From Linnemannia hyalina (Eukaryota; Mortierellomycota; Mortierellomycetes; Mortierellales; Mortierellaceae): a stretch of 64,000 nucleotides of DNA. This document shows, piece by piece, positions 9,011 through 21,873 of this stretch (position 1 is the stretch's first letter; every line of letters starts with the position of its first letter). A program made the translations under genes and the position numbers. The notes below the pieces were generated by a model that searched no databases, was not told the origin of the DNA, and was given only the letters and a program-made list of their open reading frames with translations. The stretch is taken from assembly GCA_019671135.1 (NCBI GenBank), contig JAHRHY010000001.1, forward strand, positions 496,001 to 560,000, written 5' to 3'.

Positions 9011-12000
9011 TTATGCCGGTGCGGCGGTGGCGGGGTGCGCACTCTGAATGAATTTTGCTATTGGCGAGAAGGAGAGAACAAGAAAGCGTTAGCAGTTGGT
9101 ACGACAAACCAAAGCAAAAAAAACAAGAACCATCAGCACAAACAACAGAGAAAGGAAAAAGGACACGTACTGTAGAAGTTCAGGAAGTAGGCACCAAAGA
9201 GGAAGACACAAAGGACCGTGGGTCCAATACGGTCATGGAACTGACGGTCAGCCCTCGTTGACAAGATGTTGGACAGACGGATGTGGAAGATACCCAACGC
9301 GTACAGCATCGCCAAAAGCGTAATCACCGTCAACACCGCTCCCGAGACTCTTGTCATGTAGTTTCCAAAGTTGAGTAATGTCAACGAGATGGATCCCAAA
9401 AGAACCGAGAACTGGAGCCAGTTGAGGAAGGTACGTTCGTTGGCAAAGAACACCTTGGGTTCCATTCGCACTGCACCTATCGCACGCTTGGGATCCTTGG
9501 TCGAGGCTCGTTTCTCGCGGAAGCCGAACTTCTTACGGCGGATGGTGGATTTCTTGCGGAGGAGGTTGTTGTCTCCGCCGTTTTCGCCGTTCTGATTGCT
9601 GCTCTTTTCGGTCACAAAGGAGCCGTTGCCGAGGGTGAGGTGTGAGTCGCGGTTGTTGAGACGGTCAACCCAAGGACGTGCTGGAGTTGGCATCAACGCC
9701 TGGTTTGAGAAGGTAGGTCCATTATCGCCCAAGGGGTGCGAGCCCGTCACGCTGGCATGGGAAGTAGAGGCGCCCATAGGCTGGTTATAAAAGTTGACAG
9801 GCTCGACGGCGCTGCCAGGGATGCGACGGTTGGCGTTCTTCTCGGCCATCTTGGCTTGGTATGTTGCTTTGTCCATGGTCTTTGGCTTCTTGGGCTCAAA
9901 CTCGGAAAGCGACTTGACCTTGTCCCCGCCCTCACCACCTTCAATCAAAGCCTTGGGCACAATCGGTGGACGCAAGTTGATCTGGGGCGTACCGGCAGGC
10001 CAGGGCCGGGACATGTAGTTGTTGAACCCGAAGTCAGTGTTGGGGGGCTTGCGGATATCCTGATCCATCTGTGGCAACCAGAAGGGGAGAATCTGGATCT
10101 TGTCCTCGAGGAGCGTGGCAACACCATGAATGTACTTCGAGAACCGAGGGCACGACTCGACCAAGTGCGAGTTGATGAGCTCAACAATCCAGGCTGGGGG
10201 TTCCTGTCCGTGATGAGTCTGGAGTTTGACCTCCAAGACGGCATAAGGGAATCGAGTAATATCCTCAGCAGGCAGCTGCTTGAAGGGCCAATCAATTCCA
10301 ATATCATTGCGCTTCCAGTTATCCCCCGCACGAGTCCGTCCACCAAAATCATCCTCCCTAATCAAGGCCAACTCGGTGTCGAGCGAGATACGAACACGAG
10401 CATCGTTATGGAGCTGGAAGGCTGTGCGACGGTAGAAGGCACGGATGGTCGGTCGCATCTTCTTTCCAACAATAGAGGTCTGGACATCATCGGCGAGCTT
10501 CTGCATCACCTCGACATCCTTGACGGATTTTTGACCTCGAGCGCGGAGCTTGGCAAACTTGACGTCCATGGTGTAGTCGCCGGTGAGGTAAGGGTTGATA
10601 TATTTGGTCTTGATGGGGAATCGCTCCTTGACACTCTGCTCTCCAGTCCATTTCTCACGATGCACCTTGCGCTCCAGAAAGCATTGTCCGTTCTGGGTGG
10701 GGGTTGGTCCGTACCAGCTATGTATTGTTTGAGGATGAAATTGTTTTTGTTGGTCAGCATGCTGTAGAGGGTGGACTAGGATCATGCAAAAATAGATAAG
10801 AGATGAACCAAGCCCCACAACAAGACATGACAAAATAAGTCGGTCCCTGTGCAGGACCAAAAACGGATGTGGATCAATGGTAAAAAAAAAAGAGATTGCT
10901 TACCGAATACGAATAGCCTGGGCCATATCCGACTTTTCCAGACGCCCCTGGTAGCACTCAAACTCCTCATTGTCGACATAAACCGACGAAATAGCCGAAT
11001 CGTTCTCCTCGTACTCTTTCTTGGTGTTGAACAACAAAACAGGCAAGTGCTTCATGATGACCAGCTTGACCTCAGTGATGTTGTCAGGGTGGATCCAGTA
11101 CTTGGTCGTGTCACGGACAAAGGCGTTCGAGTCCCAGTTGGCAAACTGATCGTCACCCTTGAGCTTTTGACCACGGGCGGCGACGACATGGTAGATGGAC
11201 GAGAGACGGACGATGACGGCATCGTAGTTCTCCTTGTGGAAGGGCTTGGTGTTGAGGCGGACATGGAAGATCGACTTGAGCATCCATCCTGTTTGTTTCT
11301 ATGATTTCGCGATATGGTAACCATCGTCATCATCGTCGTCATATCAATCCCCAAGCAAAGCAAGGAACAATTGTGAGCAAAAGAAGAAAAGAAGAGGGTT
11401 AGTGAGGGTGGACTTGAGAGTTGAGTTTGGGAGTGCTAACGGATGTTTTTGTTTCGTGCCGACTGACATTGTTTCGCAACAAGGGAAGGGAAGGAAAAAT
11501 AAAGAGAAGCAAAGAGGGCATCCAGGAAGACACCCAGTCGCATAAGACATATTATCAACAACGATAAACAAAGTTGACACCAAGCAATCATGCTGGTTCA
11601 TGTACCACTTGTCGGATCAATAAGCAATCAGCTGTGGTGATGTGTGTGTTCCATCTGTGACTATCACTGTCCATTGACTGACTGGTCCCTGCCCTCACCC
11701 ATCACTCTTCATTAAATTAACCGAACCCAGGGAAAGAGCCTTCGCCTCCCTCGCGTCACTTTCGTGTGTCCGTATCAAAATGAAGAAAAGTGAAGAGAAT
11801 TTCCAAACGATCTAGTCTAAAATGATGGAAGGGCTGAGGGCAGGTGAAAGTCGAAGATAGAGAATGGTGATGGAAGATCCGAAAAATTCGTTTTGTAGGA
11901 TGATCTGTGACAGAAAAACTAGAGGCAAAAGACAACCAAGCAACCAACAACAAAAAAAGAGCGAACAGAGGGAAAAATAGAAGGAGGGAGAAGGAAGGAG

Positions 12001-12881
12001 AAAGAGTAACTGTACGCCAAGTGTGCCCAAATGTGTGCCCACATGTCGATCGAAAATGATGGCACTTCTCCCTTGATCCTTATCCAACTCTGCACTAAAC
12101 ACAAGAAGAAGACCACTCCACACTACTTCTTATATCCATCTGTCTGTGTCTAGTCCATTCCGCGATATCCAGAAGGGCACTAAATGACCCAGCAGCCCGC
12201 CTCTTCTTTTTCCATCTTGTTTTTGTTGCAGACTACTGCACCAGACCACAAGACAAAAAGTACGGAGCAGACATCATTACTCATCGCATGGAGAACAAAG
12301 GGAGGGGGGAGCCATAGAAAGTGGAGGAGAAGATAGTGGTGGAGAGGGGGAAAAAAAGAGGGAAAGGACAGAGGAAGAGGGAAGGGAGAGACGGATCAAG
12401 TGGTTATGGCACAAACAGGACAGGAAATGACAAAAAGGGCACTCTCCACCAGCTAGGGACATATATCTTCAAATAGAAGAGAAAGAGGAAAACTCACATC
12501 GTGCTTCTTGACAATCTTGAGGAATCCGGTATAGTTGAGACGGGTGTACTTGGCGAGGACATCGATCTCAGCAATGAGGCGGTAAAGTTCGACCTCGAGG
12601 GCCCCCCAGGTCTCCTCTTCTGCTCCGTTCTTCTTGAACTCCTGAGCCTGGGAGTTGTAGTAGGCAAGCTTGCGCTGGACTTCGCCAATCTTGACGTTTT
12701 GGAAGCTGTAGACCTTCTCCAACTCACGCTCAAGCATCTCTACAAAGTAGCCCTCGTCCGTCTCGTTCCAGAGGCCCACGGCCGTTCGTGACTTGAGGAC
12801 GCTCTTGAGCTCATCGTAAGAGATATAGTTGAAGGACCATTCTGGTTGAATGGATCCACCCAAGTGCGCGCCAAACTTCAT
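9011..12881 (-). CDS. vtc4: Vacuolar transporter chaperone polyphosphate polymerase (VTC4-like), SPX-VTC-DUF202
   Basis: Makes polyphosphate from ATP at the vacuolar membrane; its SPX domain senses inositol pyrophosphates. Minus-strand exons 12498-12881, 10904-11298, 9171-10717 and 9011-9057 total 790 residues (yeast Vtc4 has 721). Residues 1-150 are the SPX domain ([15 protein letters not shown], then [14 protein letters not shown]). The catalytic tunnel domain spans roughly 150-480, with [41 protein letters not shown] and PYAVLEVKL carrying the basic and acidic residues expected of an active Vtc4-type enzyme. A disordered linker leads to DUF202 from residue 685 ([17 protein letters not shown]), with three membrane helices. 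The joint KKHD|KQTGW matches yeast Vtc4, so intron 1 (1199 nt) hides no exon. The 47-nt last exon follows branch site GCTAAC. It could be VTC2/3-like, but the conserved core favours the catalytic subunit. Confidence 0.92.
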
Positions 12882-14245
12882 GCCTTCTGGTGTGTGTGCG
12901 GATGAAAGTCGGGTTGTTGTCGGAGGTATTGGTGATGGCGATGGTTTTTTGTTGTCTTCAGCTGCAAGGGTATGCAGCAGTTATGGTCGAGTGAGGTGTC
13001 AGAGAGCTAAATTGGATTAAGATGCGGAAGGGATATGAAAGAGAAGGAAAGGAGAAAGGGAAGGGGAAGGAGGAGAAAAGGAACGAAAGAAAGAAGCAAG
13101 AAAGAGGCAAGAAAGTAAGTAAGAGAAATAAGGTAGAAATAACAAGACCCCAGGATTAGTATCGCCGATATGGTTGGGCAAGAGCAGAGATTGATTGAAT
13201 AACGCAACACAGAAAAGGAGGATGAGGTAGTCAGTAAGAAAGAGGAAGGAGAAGGAGAAAGAGAAAAGAACAATAATGAAAGATAAAAGGAGAGTGCCAG
13301 ATTGAAGCACAAGGAGAGTCGAAGTGGAAGAAGGGGGGAGTAAGCACTGTGAGTGTATATGAAAGGGAGGGAGGGAGAGGAAGAAACAAAGAAAGGGCCG
13401 ATGCAATATTTGAAGAGAAAGGAGGGAAAAAAGGCAAGCGACTCCAACGGGTGAGCCAGCGAGGGTCAATGCAATGAATGGGTCGTGTGAGTAGGATGGA
13501 GGGAGGGAGAGGGTGGAGTGCCAATGGCTGCTGTCGTGTGAGCTGTCATTGTTGTTTTGAGAAACGTGGAATGCAATATAAGATTTCAGGGCAGGGGGCA
13601 CACAGCCCGCACTGAGGGCTCAATTGAATTCTGAGGGACAATAGAGAAAGAGAGAGTGGCGTGTGAACAGTACCTGGATAAGGAATAAGAAAATGAAGGA
13701 GAGGGAAAGGGAAATGAGGGAATGAGGTGAAGTGTGGATTGAGGGCGAAGAGGGTGGGAGTAACAGTGGGCAACGGTATAATAAAAGCGATGAAGAAGTC
13801 GAGAGAAAGAAAGAAGAAAGAAGTTAGAAGAAGAGAAATAAAGAAAAGTATAAGTAGGGAACAAGGAGACTGTTGAGTCGACTGTGGACAGTCGGATCTG
13901 CAACCTGCGGATGCGGGGAGGTGCATCAGCCTGACCGCGGTCGGGCGGACAGGGGAAACAAGAATCGTCGATGAATCGAAGGAAGGCATCGCACATACAG
14001 ACAGAGGGATAATACAAGAGATAACAACGTCGTTGCTGTCCAACTGTTGATGTTGTTTCCGATATGTACGGGTTGATGTGAATTAGTGGACTGAATAAGC
14101 ACTAACAGGCAAGATGTCGTCTTTGTTTGAACGACAACGGACCATATCAACATAGACGATGTAAATGACTGGTACTATGGAATATCGGACCAACGACAGA
14201 CATACACACTCATACAACGATCATCATCATGTGCTCTCCCTTTTC

Positions 14246-14269
14246 CTCTTCTCTCTCTCTCTCTCTCTC
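14246..14269 (+). repeat. (CT)n microsatellite
   Basis: About twelve CT units inside a longer pyrimidine-rich stretch of non-coding DNA. Confidence 0.85.
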
Positions 14270-17200
14270 CTCATCTTCTCGTCGTCTTCCATCTCCTCTT
14301 CCTTGTTCTCGTTGGGTTGTCAACAAGAGGCGTGTAAGAGTGTGTGCCCATCAAATGTGTACAATGCACTTTTTTGATCGTGTGCCTGATTTGGTTTGTG
14401 TGCGCACAATGTCAAGTGTGTGTCTGTGGAAGATGTGTCCAGTCATTCTGTCCTCTTTATCTCCCTGTCCCCTTGAACAACTGGCTCCGTGCACACGACC
14501 AAACATTACACCAAAAATCCGGAAGAGAAAAAATAAAGGGACAGCGGAGGGGGGAATCAATTGACAGACAGGAACACCAGACAAAGACAAGGCTGGGTCA
14601 TGCATAAAAATAACGCCGGTAGGCCGGAATGGGTTGCACATGGTGGATAGGTAAGAGAGCGCCTATTATCACCTCTCACTGAGTGGTGGCATTGATGCTG
14701 CAGAGGATGAACATGAGAAAGATAGCTGCCTCTTGTAAACCGTGTCATTGACTGACTGATGCACTCATGTTTCAAGATACCATCTGTTATTATTTTTGCG
14801 ATGGACATCACACTTTCTCATTCACTCCATTTCCTTCTTCTTATACCTTTCCGAAAAGGTATCTCCTTGTAACCATGTACTCCCATTCTTAGAGGTGTGT
14901 CAGCTATAAAACTATGAGCTGCTTTCACTTCCACGCTGTTCTTCGTTCTGCAAAGAAGAGAAGTAATAAACATTGGACGTCTCTTATCTTTTTGGTATAC
15001 GTATAGTGTGAAAAGTGAGGGGGAAGGAAAGGGGAAGCTGCTTACCTTGGTGTTTGCGAAAACTGGTGGGAATTGGAATGCGAACAAGAGTGTGAGAATG
15101 AGTCGTTAAGTGAGGGGATGAGGTGGATGTAAATTGTTGAGTATTGGTGTGACAAGAGTGTCAATTAGCGAAATCGATCAAGATTGCGCGATGGAATGGG
15201 GAGGTAGTTGTGCTTTTTGAGGGAATGCAGAATGATGAATGATGCGATTCTGAGCAAGGGATGATATGCTGTCGGGGGGTAGGATGGATGAAAGGTAGAG
15301 GGAGACGAGGGAAGGATGGAAGTGGCAATGAAAGACGAAGGTGAGAAAGAATGCGAATGAATAATAATAAAGAAGTGAAAGATGCAATGCGGAGAAAATG
15401 AAAACGAAACACGAAGAAAAGAAGAGGATGAGAAGTCAGCTTGACGCGCAGTTGTACTTTTGATATGTTGATATTGCGGTACAGAAGTTGCTTTGTGTCA
15501 CGAAGGGGAAGAAGGAGGAGGAGGGAGAAGGGGGGATGCAATCATGGGAAACAATACAAGTTTAAGGGAAAGCAAAGACTAAATCAGAGAGCGCACAAGC
15601 ATTGCAGTGAGAGGACCTTCATCTTATCATGAATAGATCGAAAAGTATGGTTACCCTCTGACTATCCAATGGACATTTAGATCGCAATAGTCAAGTGCTT
15701 ACTTAGTCACACCACTCACCTTCATCTGCTTCCATTTGTGCTCACCCTTCCATGTAGTCACCCTTCAGACATGCATCGATACGCGCGCGCAGGCAACAAA
15801 TGCATTCGCCACCAACAATTTGCCTAAAATGCAATCCTGCTCGACACCAATTACTACCGCGACATTACCCCATCACTCAGCATCGCCACCAGGGCTGAGG
15901 CCTATTCACCGCATGCCTGTTCGAGTCGAACAGCCTGACTTGATCCCTCAAGCATGGTACCCAACATCCATGCAAGAACAGTAACAGGATCCCCGGCAAC
16001 ATCTATTTCGCCCTCTCGCCTGACCTCTTTGTCCTCACTCTCTGGCAACGAGGCTCTGAACGGGGCGGGTCTTGCGCAATCTTTTTCTTACCCCCGTCCT
16101 TCTTTCTTCGTTACTACATCCATAAAAATGACGATGATACTCGCACAAGACCACTCCAGCTACACCAATTGTGCGTGAACAAGGAGGTGATTTATTTCCT
16201 TCTTCTATTCTCTTTCGCGTGTCCCTTCTTCGCTGTATTGCCCTTTTCTTTATTCATCGCTCATTGCGAAAATAATAATCAAGACCAGGCAGGCAAGGCC
16301 TCCTGGCTCTCATGAAAATCTCTCCCTTTTTTCTCCATGGCAGCCTTGACGCTGTTTTGCCCATTGGTCCTTTGTATGACAAATAGCCATTCTTCTGACC
16401 TCCTCCCTCACTCTGACCTTTTGTTTGAACATTGAATTGAAAACGCGGAGGTTCTCTATAAGTCTTGTTATATGTAAGGTGTGGTGAGAACATGAAGACA
16501 AAATACCTACAAATGGTTTGGCTTGGATTTCTCTGCTTGCTGACGATCATGAGTGATTTGGTTTCATTCTTTTTATTAGACCAAGATATGGGAACTTGTC
16601 TTGGCACCCTTCTAAATGACACTTTTTCTCCAAAGGGGGAGGAAGAGGAAGAGGAAGAGGAGGCAAAGGTAAAAAGGGAGTGATAGGTCTTGCGAGAGAT
16701 TCAAGAGTAAAGCATATCGAATGAAGTTTCTTCTTCGCTCTACTTTGTGTGCAGCTCCTTCTTTCGATGAGCCATGTCTTCCCCTCTGTTCCCTCCCCTT
16801 CCTCCCCCTCTCCTGTTTCCTTTTTTGCTCAACAAGAACTATTGATCCACTCCCAAAGAACTATACGACAAAGCTAGGATACCTCCAGTGCGTTGACATT
16901 CGATCTTGTTCTTTTGGTTCCTCTTTTGTTTGCTACTCTGGTCGTGTGAGTGAGGAGAGGGAGTGTGAAATGATCGCGAGAAACTTTGTTCTTTCTGACC
17001 TGCGTCGATTTAGTTCGATTTGAAGACATGGAGTCACCTCCAGTCCTGTTTTTGTTCCCATGTGTATCTATCCATTCAGGTCCTATGCCTGAAATTGAAG
17101 GGGTCATGGTAAGTGTTTGATAAAATACGGGGCGCCAGGTACGCTCTTCTTCACATACTCAGATACATTCATGCATCTAACATTCATACGCACACACACG

Positions 17201-20108
17201 CAGTAATGGCGTGGGGTCCTTATTCTTCTAATTTTCTAACACGGTCATTTGAACAAAGGAAGGAGGCTCAGGACAGACATGAACTATTCATAAGAGATAA
17301 AAGAAAAATGCAAGGGTGGGCGCTGGTGAGACGAATAAACTAGTTGACAGCTGATGATCATTCCATCAGCCCAAAGCTGTGTAGCTTGAGCAAAGATGAG
17401 ACTAATAAACAAAAAGTGATCAGATGAAAAAGCGCTGGTTTGGATGTTCTTATTTTTGCTGATGACCTTAATTTTTGGTGGCGCGTATTCTTTGCTTTGT
17501 ACAAACGAACTACCCACCTAGATTGCAATGTTTTACTTTGCGTCGTACACCTCTTATATTTTATTTTATTTGGTTTAATCGATCTATTCATATGTCGTAC
17601 AACAACCCTTATCACCAAACGCTCTGTACCAACTTGTTACCATCACAATCTTCATCTCCATCTATGAAGAGAAAGAGGGCAACCAACCTGGCCCCCTGGC
17701 GACCATCTTCACATGTACAAACAGACTTTTGACATGGAAAGAAGGAGAGGAGGGAGTAACCTATCTATCAAAACCTCAGACTATTTTGGTTCCCGTTTTG
17801 GCCCCATTACTTTCGGCGGTAGAAATGAGATGGTGTAGAGCCCGTGAATTAGACATGTTTCGACCCCTCTCTTACCCCTCATTATTCACACTTTGTCAAG
17901 AACCCGCTTTAGCCAAACGAGAAGAAGGGGATAACGAGTGTGAGACGAGAATAGAAAGGAAGTTCATGGACAAGAGATGTCGGAACTAGAATCTGACATC
18001 TATCCCCTCAATCGCGCCCTGTCTAACATTGCATGGTGAGAGGTAAGTTGGTTGAGTGTTCGTACAAGATCCATCAGTTTGCAGACAGTACGTACCATGT
18101 ACCTCGTCATCTTTCATCGCCGTCGCCTGAATGGCTCCCGTAATCAAGAAAGTAAAAAAAGGTCTCATAAGATTGAGAGAGAGCGCCAACCTACAATCCG
18201 ACTCCGCTTCATAAACGGCACTTCCCCCCATTCTCTTACCTCTTGAACACTTCATACTCATGCTCACCATCCATCCTCCCCCATTGCGCATGACAGACAA
18301 AGAGGAGGATAATGTTAAGGGTGTTCCACGTTTCTGGCAGGAGAAGAAGACTAAAAGGGTTGTACCTGGGAAGATGTCAGCATTTACCCACCTTGGGCTC
18401 TCTCTCTTCTTTCTTTTTTTCTGACCAGTGCTCAGAGGGATGGGTCCTATTTGCTGACAGGTTTGTATTCCATTGTCCTGTCTTGGCTGACGGATGGGCT
18501 GCGGTGTTGCACCACCACTGTTTAATCGCCTCGCATGTATTTTGGGTTTGAATCAAATAGGATGGGGACATACACAGGAGAAAATTGCTCACATACAGAA
18601 CCAGAAGTAGAATACTTTCTTCTTTTTTCATCGACAAATCGATTTGCGAGGAATAGGAGGAAAGGAAAGGGTAGGGAAATGAAGAGAAGGAAAGTGATGA
18701 GAGAGAAAAGGAGGCATTTTTTAGTGTTTGTTGGAATTGTTGTTGTGGTTGTTCTTGACGATTGTCCCTTTGCACATGTTGGGCGGACCGTTTATTTATG
18801 TGTGTTTTGTTCGTCAATAACAACGAACGGATCATAGCAAACACATCGTGGGTATGTGTCCTATTCGTTCAACAGCAAGCAATCAAAGAATGGCGGAACA
18901 GAGGTGAGAGAACGGAGCATTAGGTAGACATTTGTCGTTCGGTCAATTTTTCAAATTCCTCTCAGTCTAATTATCTCACTCGCCCTCTGTCTATGTTTTC
19001 CCCACCTTCGCTATGGGAGTTTGTGATCCACTTTTCTCCTCCCCTCTCTTCCCTCTCTGTCTCCCTCGGCCTCGGCGGTGTTAATTCAATTTCAATTCAA
19101 CATCCAAGAAAAAACCGCAGGAATGAGCGAGAGAGGAAGATGAACGTGAGAGACATAGGGAAGGGAGGGTGGTCATTTCCGAAAGAGGCTGCGAATGAAG
19201 ACGGAGAAATGTGCTCACTAGCAGGTTGACCTAGGTGTCGTTTTTATGTTTGTGCTACCACAGCTCATAATCTGATTCAGAAATCAGGATTAAGAATAAT
19301 GTTGTGTCAGGAAAGAAGACAAGAGCAGAAACAAAACAAACAAAGGCAAGCGAGAGAAAAAGGGGAACGTGTCTCTGTTTGCATTTCGTTGCTTCGTGCC
19401 TGAGGAAGGTACGCCTTGATGCTTGATATGTTTAAGAGTGAGATACGTCGGAGGAGGATGAAACGGCTGTTGAAAGACATGTCAAGGCAAGGACAAGGCG
19501 ACAAGGCAAGGTAAGGAATAAGGGGTAGACGTGCTGTACTGTACCGATACATTGCGATGATGACTTTGTCAATGGACGTGGCATCTTATAAATTTCTCTA
19601 TTGAGGTTGAAAACCCCCTTCCGCTGCTAATGCTCTTTTCTTCTCGCTCTACTCGTGAGGGAATACGTGAACACAAAGGCCAAGAGAACCATCGATTGCC
19701 GACCGACCCTTTTTCATTTCATTTTTTCTTTTTGTACCTTTGTACTGTTGCATGCTCGAGTGCTACAGAACCAGGGTTCTCCGCTGTATCTGTTCGGGCG
19801 TACTCTTGCTGCGTTATTGATAGTAAGCATGAAGTATAAGGAGCGTTATCATTGAACAAGGGTGGAGGAAGAGTGGGTGAAGTTGACGGGAACATGAAAA
19901 AAAGGAGTCAAGGCAACAGCACAGGCAATGACCAATCCGCGTCCCATCTAATTTTCAAGTCAGAAAAGAAGAAAGAAGACGTACTGTGCATTGTTATATA
20001 TTCGCTTGATTAGCATTGAGAATGAATAATGATTGAAGCGGAGGTCTAATGTCAAGTTTGAGTGAATGGGTCTGCCCCCTGTTCCTGACCCTTGCTTTAT
20101 TTGAATTT

Positions 20109-20166
20109 CTCCTCTTTTTCCTTTTCTCTTTTTTTTCTTTTTTCTTTTTTCTTTTTTTTTCTTTCC
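20109..20166 (+). repeat. T/C homopolymer-rich tract
   Basis: Runs of five to nine T separated by single C residues, about 270 bp before the SLC49-like ATG. It probably belongs to that gene's promoter or leader. Confidence 0.7.
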
Positions 20167-20430
20167 TTCGTTGACTTTTCCTCCTCCACCCTCCACTCCA
20201 CCTTTTATTACCTCCATCGCCACCAAAGTCCCCCTTCCACTGACATTTCTGTCCTCTCCATTCCATTCCACCTCTTCTCATCACTGAATTGATTGTCTCG
20301 CCAGATTCCCCATTTCTCTCGAGTCTCACTCATCCTCCACATTCAACTGTCTCCGTCTAACTCAGAAACAAATAATTCACCCACATCCCTCACCCATATC
20401 ACGACAACCAACAACTCAAGCATACACACA

Positions 20431-21873
20431 ATGTCCAACTTTGCACACGCAGACGGCCAGACAGTCGTCTACCGCACCTACAAGACCCGCTTCATCGGTC
20501 TCTTTGCCATCGTCCTCCTCAACATCTCCACCGGCTTCGTCTGGCTCACATATTCCTCGGCCCTCAATGCCGCCAAGGCCTATCTTAACACCAAGGAGAT
20601 GGTCGTCAATCTCACCACCATCCTCTACTTCATCGCCTTCTTGATCATGTCCCCTGTCTCCGGTTGGATGTTTGAGAAGAAGGGCATCAAGTACTCCCTC
20701 CTCTTCGGAGCCATCATCCAGGTCATCGGTGCTGCTATCCGATACATCGCCACCTTTGTCGCCTCCTCCCCCACCAACCCCGGCCCCCGTCTGGCCCTCA
20801 CATTGGTCGGACAGGTCATTGCCTCCGGTGCCCAGCCCTTCTTCCTCAACGCCCCTCCCAAGTTTGCTGCCGTCTGGTTCTCTGAGGACGGCCGTACCAC
20901 CGCCACCATGATCGGATCCGTCGCCAACGCCCTCGCCGCCGCCTTGGCTCAGTTGATCATCCCCGTCATCACCGTCGAGACCGACCCCGACACTATGGCC
21001 ACCTCGGTCTTGCTCTGCCTCGTCCTCTCTGTTGTTGCCGTCGTCCCCGTCCTCTTCACCCCTGCCCTTCCCCCTACCCCTCCTTCTCCCTCGGCTGCTG
21101 CCGCTCTTGAGGATAATGTCGAGGAGCCCTTCTGGATCTCGCTCAAGAAGGTCGGATCCAACAGACAGTTCATAATCCTCATGACCCTGTTCGGCACCTT
21201 TGTCGGTTTCTTCAACGCCTTCTCGTCGCTCATCACCATGTTCACCAAGCCCTTTGGTTACACTGCCGAGGAGTCTGGTTACTTTGGAGCCGCCATGGTT
21301 GTCGCTGGTCTTGTCGGCGCCGGTATTTCGGGCCCTCTCATGGATCGCACCAAGCAGTTCAAGTCTGTAGTCAAGACGATGGTGCCCCTCTCTACCATTG
21401 CCTACATTGTCTTTTGCTTTGTCGTCCGCAAGGATTTCTTCATTGGCATCATGATCGTCTCGATCTTTATCGGTTTCTTCTCGTTCACCATGTTGCCCGT
21501 TGTCCTCGAACTCGGAGTCGAGTGCACCTACCCCGTCACCCCCGCCTCGTCCACCTCACTCCTTTGGGGATCCGGCCAGTTCTTTGCCGTCATCTTCCTC
21601 TTTGTCCTCCAGGCCCTCCAGAATGACGATAAGGCTGTCGAGACTGGTGTCAATGCCCCTCTGATCTTCATCGCAGCCATCTGCGTCATTGCCTCATTCC
21701 CCGTCTACTTCTTCAAGTCCCCTTACCTCCGTCTCGAGGCCGAGGGTCGTGCACGCTCCAACCATGGCCACGTTATGGTCGACAGCAAGAGGTCTCTCAG
21801 TGGTGATGAGTATGGAATGGATGAGGTCTCCCTTGAGGACATCAAAGATGTCAAGGGTGCCAAGGCCGTCTAA
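20431..21873 (+). CDS. Major facilitator superfamily transporter, SLC49/FLVCR-like
   Basis: Predicted 480-residue polytopic membrane carrier with about 12 helices, intronless. The family includes animal FLVCR heme/choline exporters and related solute carriers; the fungal substrate is unknown. Family-like features are an aromatic-rich first helix (STGFVWLTYSSALNAAKAYL), GWMFEKKGIKYSLLFGA at the helix 2-3 loop, GQVIASGAQPFFLNAPPKFAAVWFSEDGR covering helices 4-5, and FGYTAEESGYFGAAMVVAG in the second half. A Pro/Ala-rich cytoplasmic loop (about residues 212-233) separates the two six-helix halves. The C-terminal 45 residues are hydrophilic and acidic. The ATG at 20431 follows an ACACACA leader and begins MSNFAHADG; the frame is open upstream to 20293 but that stretch is not conserved-looking. 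Codons are strongly C-ending, suggesting high expression. Confidence 0.85.
   Translation: MSNFAHADGQTVVYRTYKTRFIGLFAIVLLNISTGFVWLTYSSALNAAKAYLNTKEMVVNLTTILYFIAFLIMSPVSGWMFEKKGIKYSLLFGAIIQVIGAAIRYIATFVASSPTNPGPRLALTLVGQVIASGAQPFFLNAPPKFAAVWFSEDGRTTATMIGSVANALAAALAQLIIPVITVETDPDTMATSVLLCLVLSVVAVVPVLFTPALPPTPPSPSAAAALEDNVEEPFWISLKKVGSNRQFIILMTLFGTFVGFFNAFSSLITMFTKPFGYTAEESGYFGAAMVVAGLVGAGISGPLMDRTKQFKSVVKTMVPLSTIAYIVFCFVVRKDFFIGIMIVSIFIGFFSFTMLPVVLELGVECTYPVTPASSTSLLWGSGQFFAVIFLFVLQALQNDDKAVETGVNAPLIFIAAICVIASFPVYFFKSPYLRLEAEGRARSNHGHVMVDSKRSLSGDEYGMDEVSLEDIKDVKGAKAV

Larger units (their letters stand above)
12882..20430. other. 7.5-kb region without a supported gene
   Basis: Lies between the divergent VTC4-like and SLC49-like starts. 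From 12.9 to about 13.9 kb the plus strand is almost pure purine in places, so the VTC4 sense strand is CT-rich leader or promoter. A (CT)n run is at 14246-14269 and a T/C tract at 20109-20166. The stretch 15736-16180 has balanced composition and two overlapping open frames (82 and 74 residues) rich in Ser, Thr and Pro. I cannot assign them and they lack clear start or splice context. I found no tRNA, rRNA or transposase. Other open frames are low-complexity. Confidence 0.45.

Noticed and set aside
9736..10767. 343-codon plus-strand open frame
   Set aside because: Lies fully antisense to the VTC4-like third exon, whose minus-strand frame is highly conserved; the open frame is a shadow of its codon bias.
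13007..13601. Long minus-strand open frames (146 and 194 codons)
   Set aside because: Low-complexity Leu/Ser/Phe/Pro translation of a polypyrimidine tract upstream of VTC4; no domain or start context.
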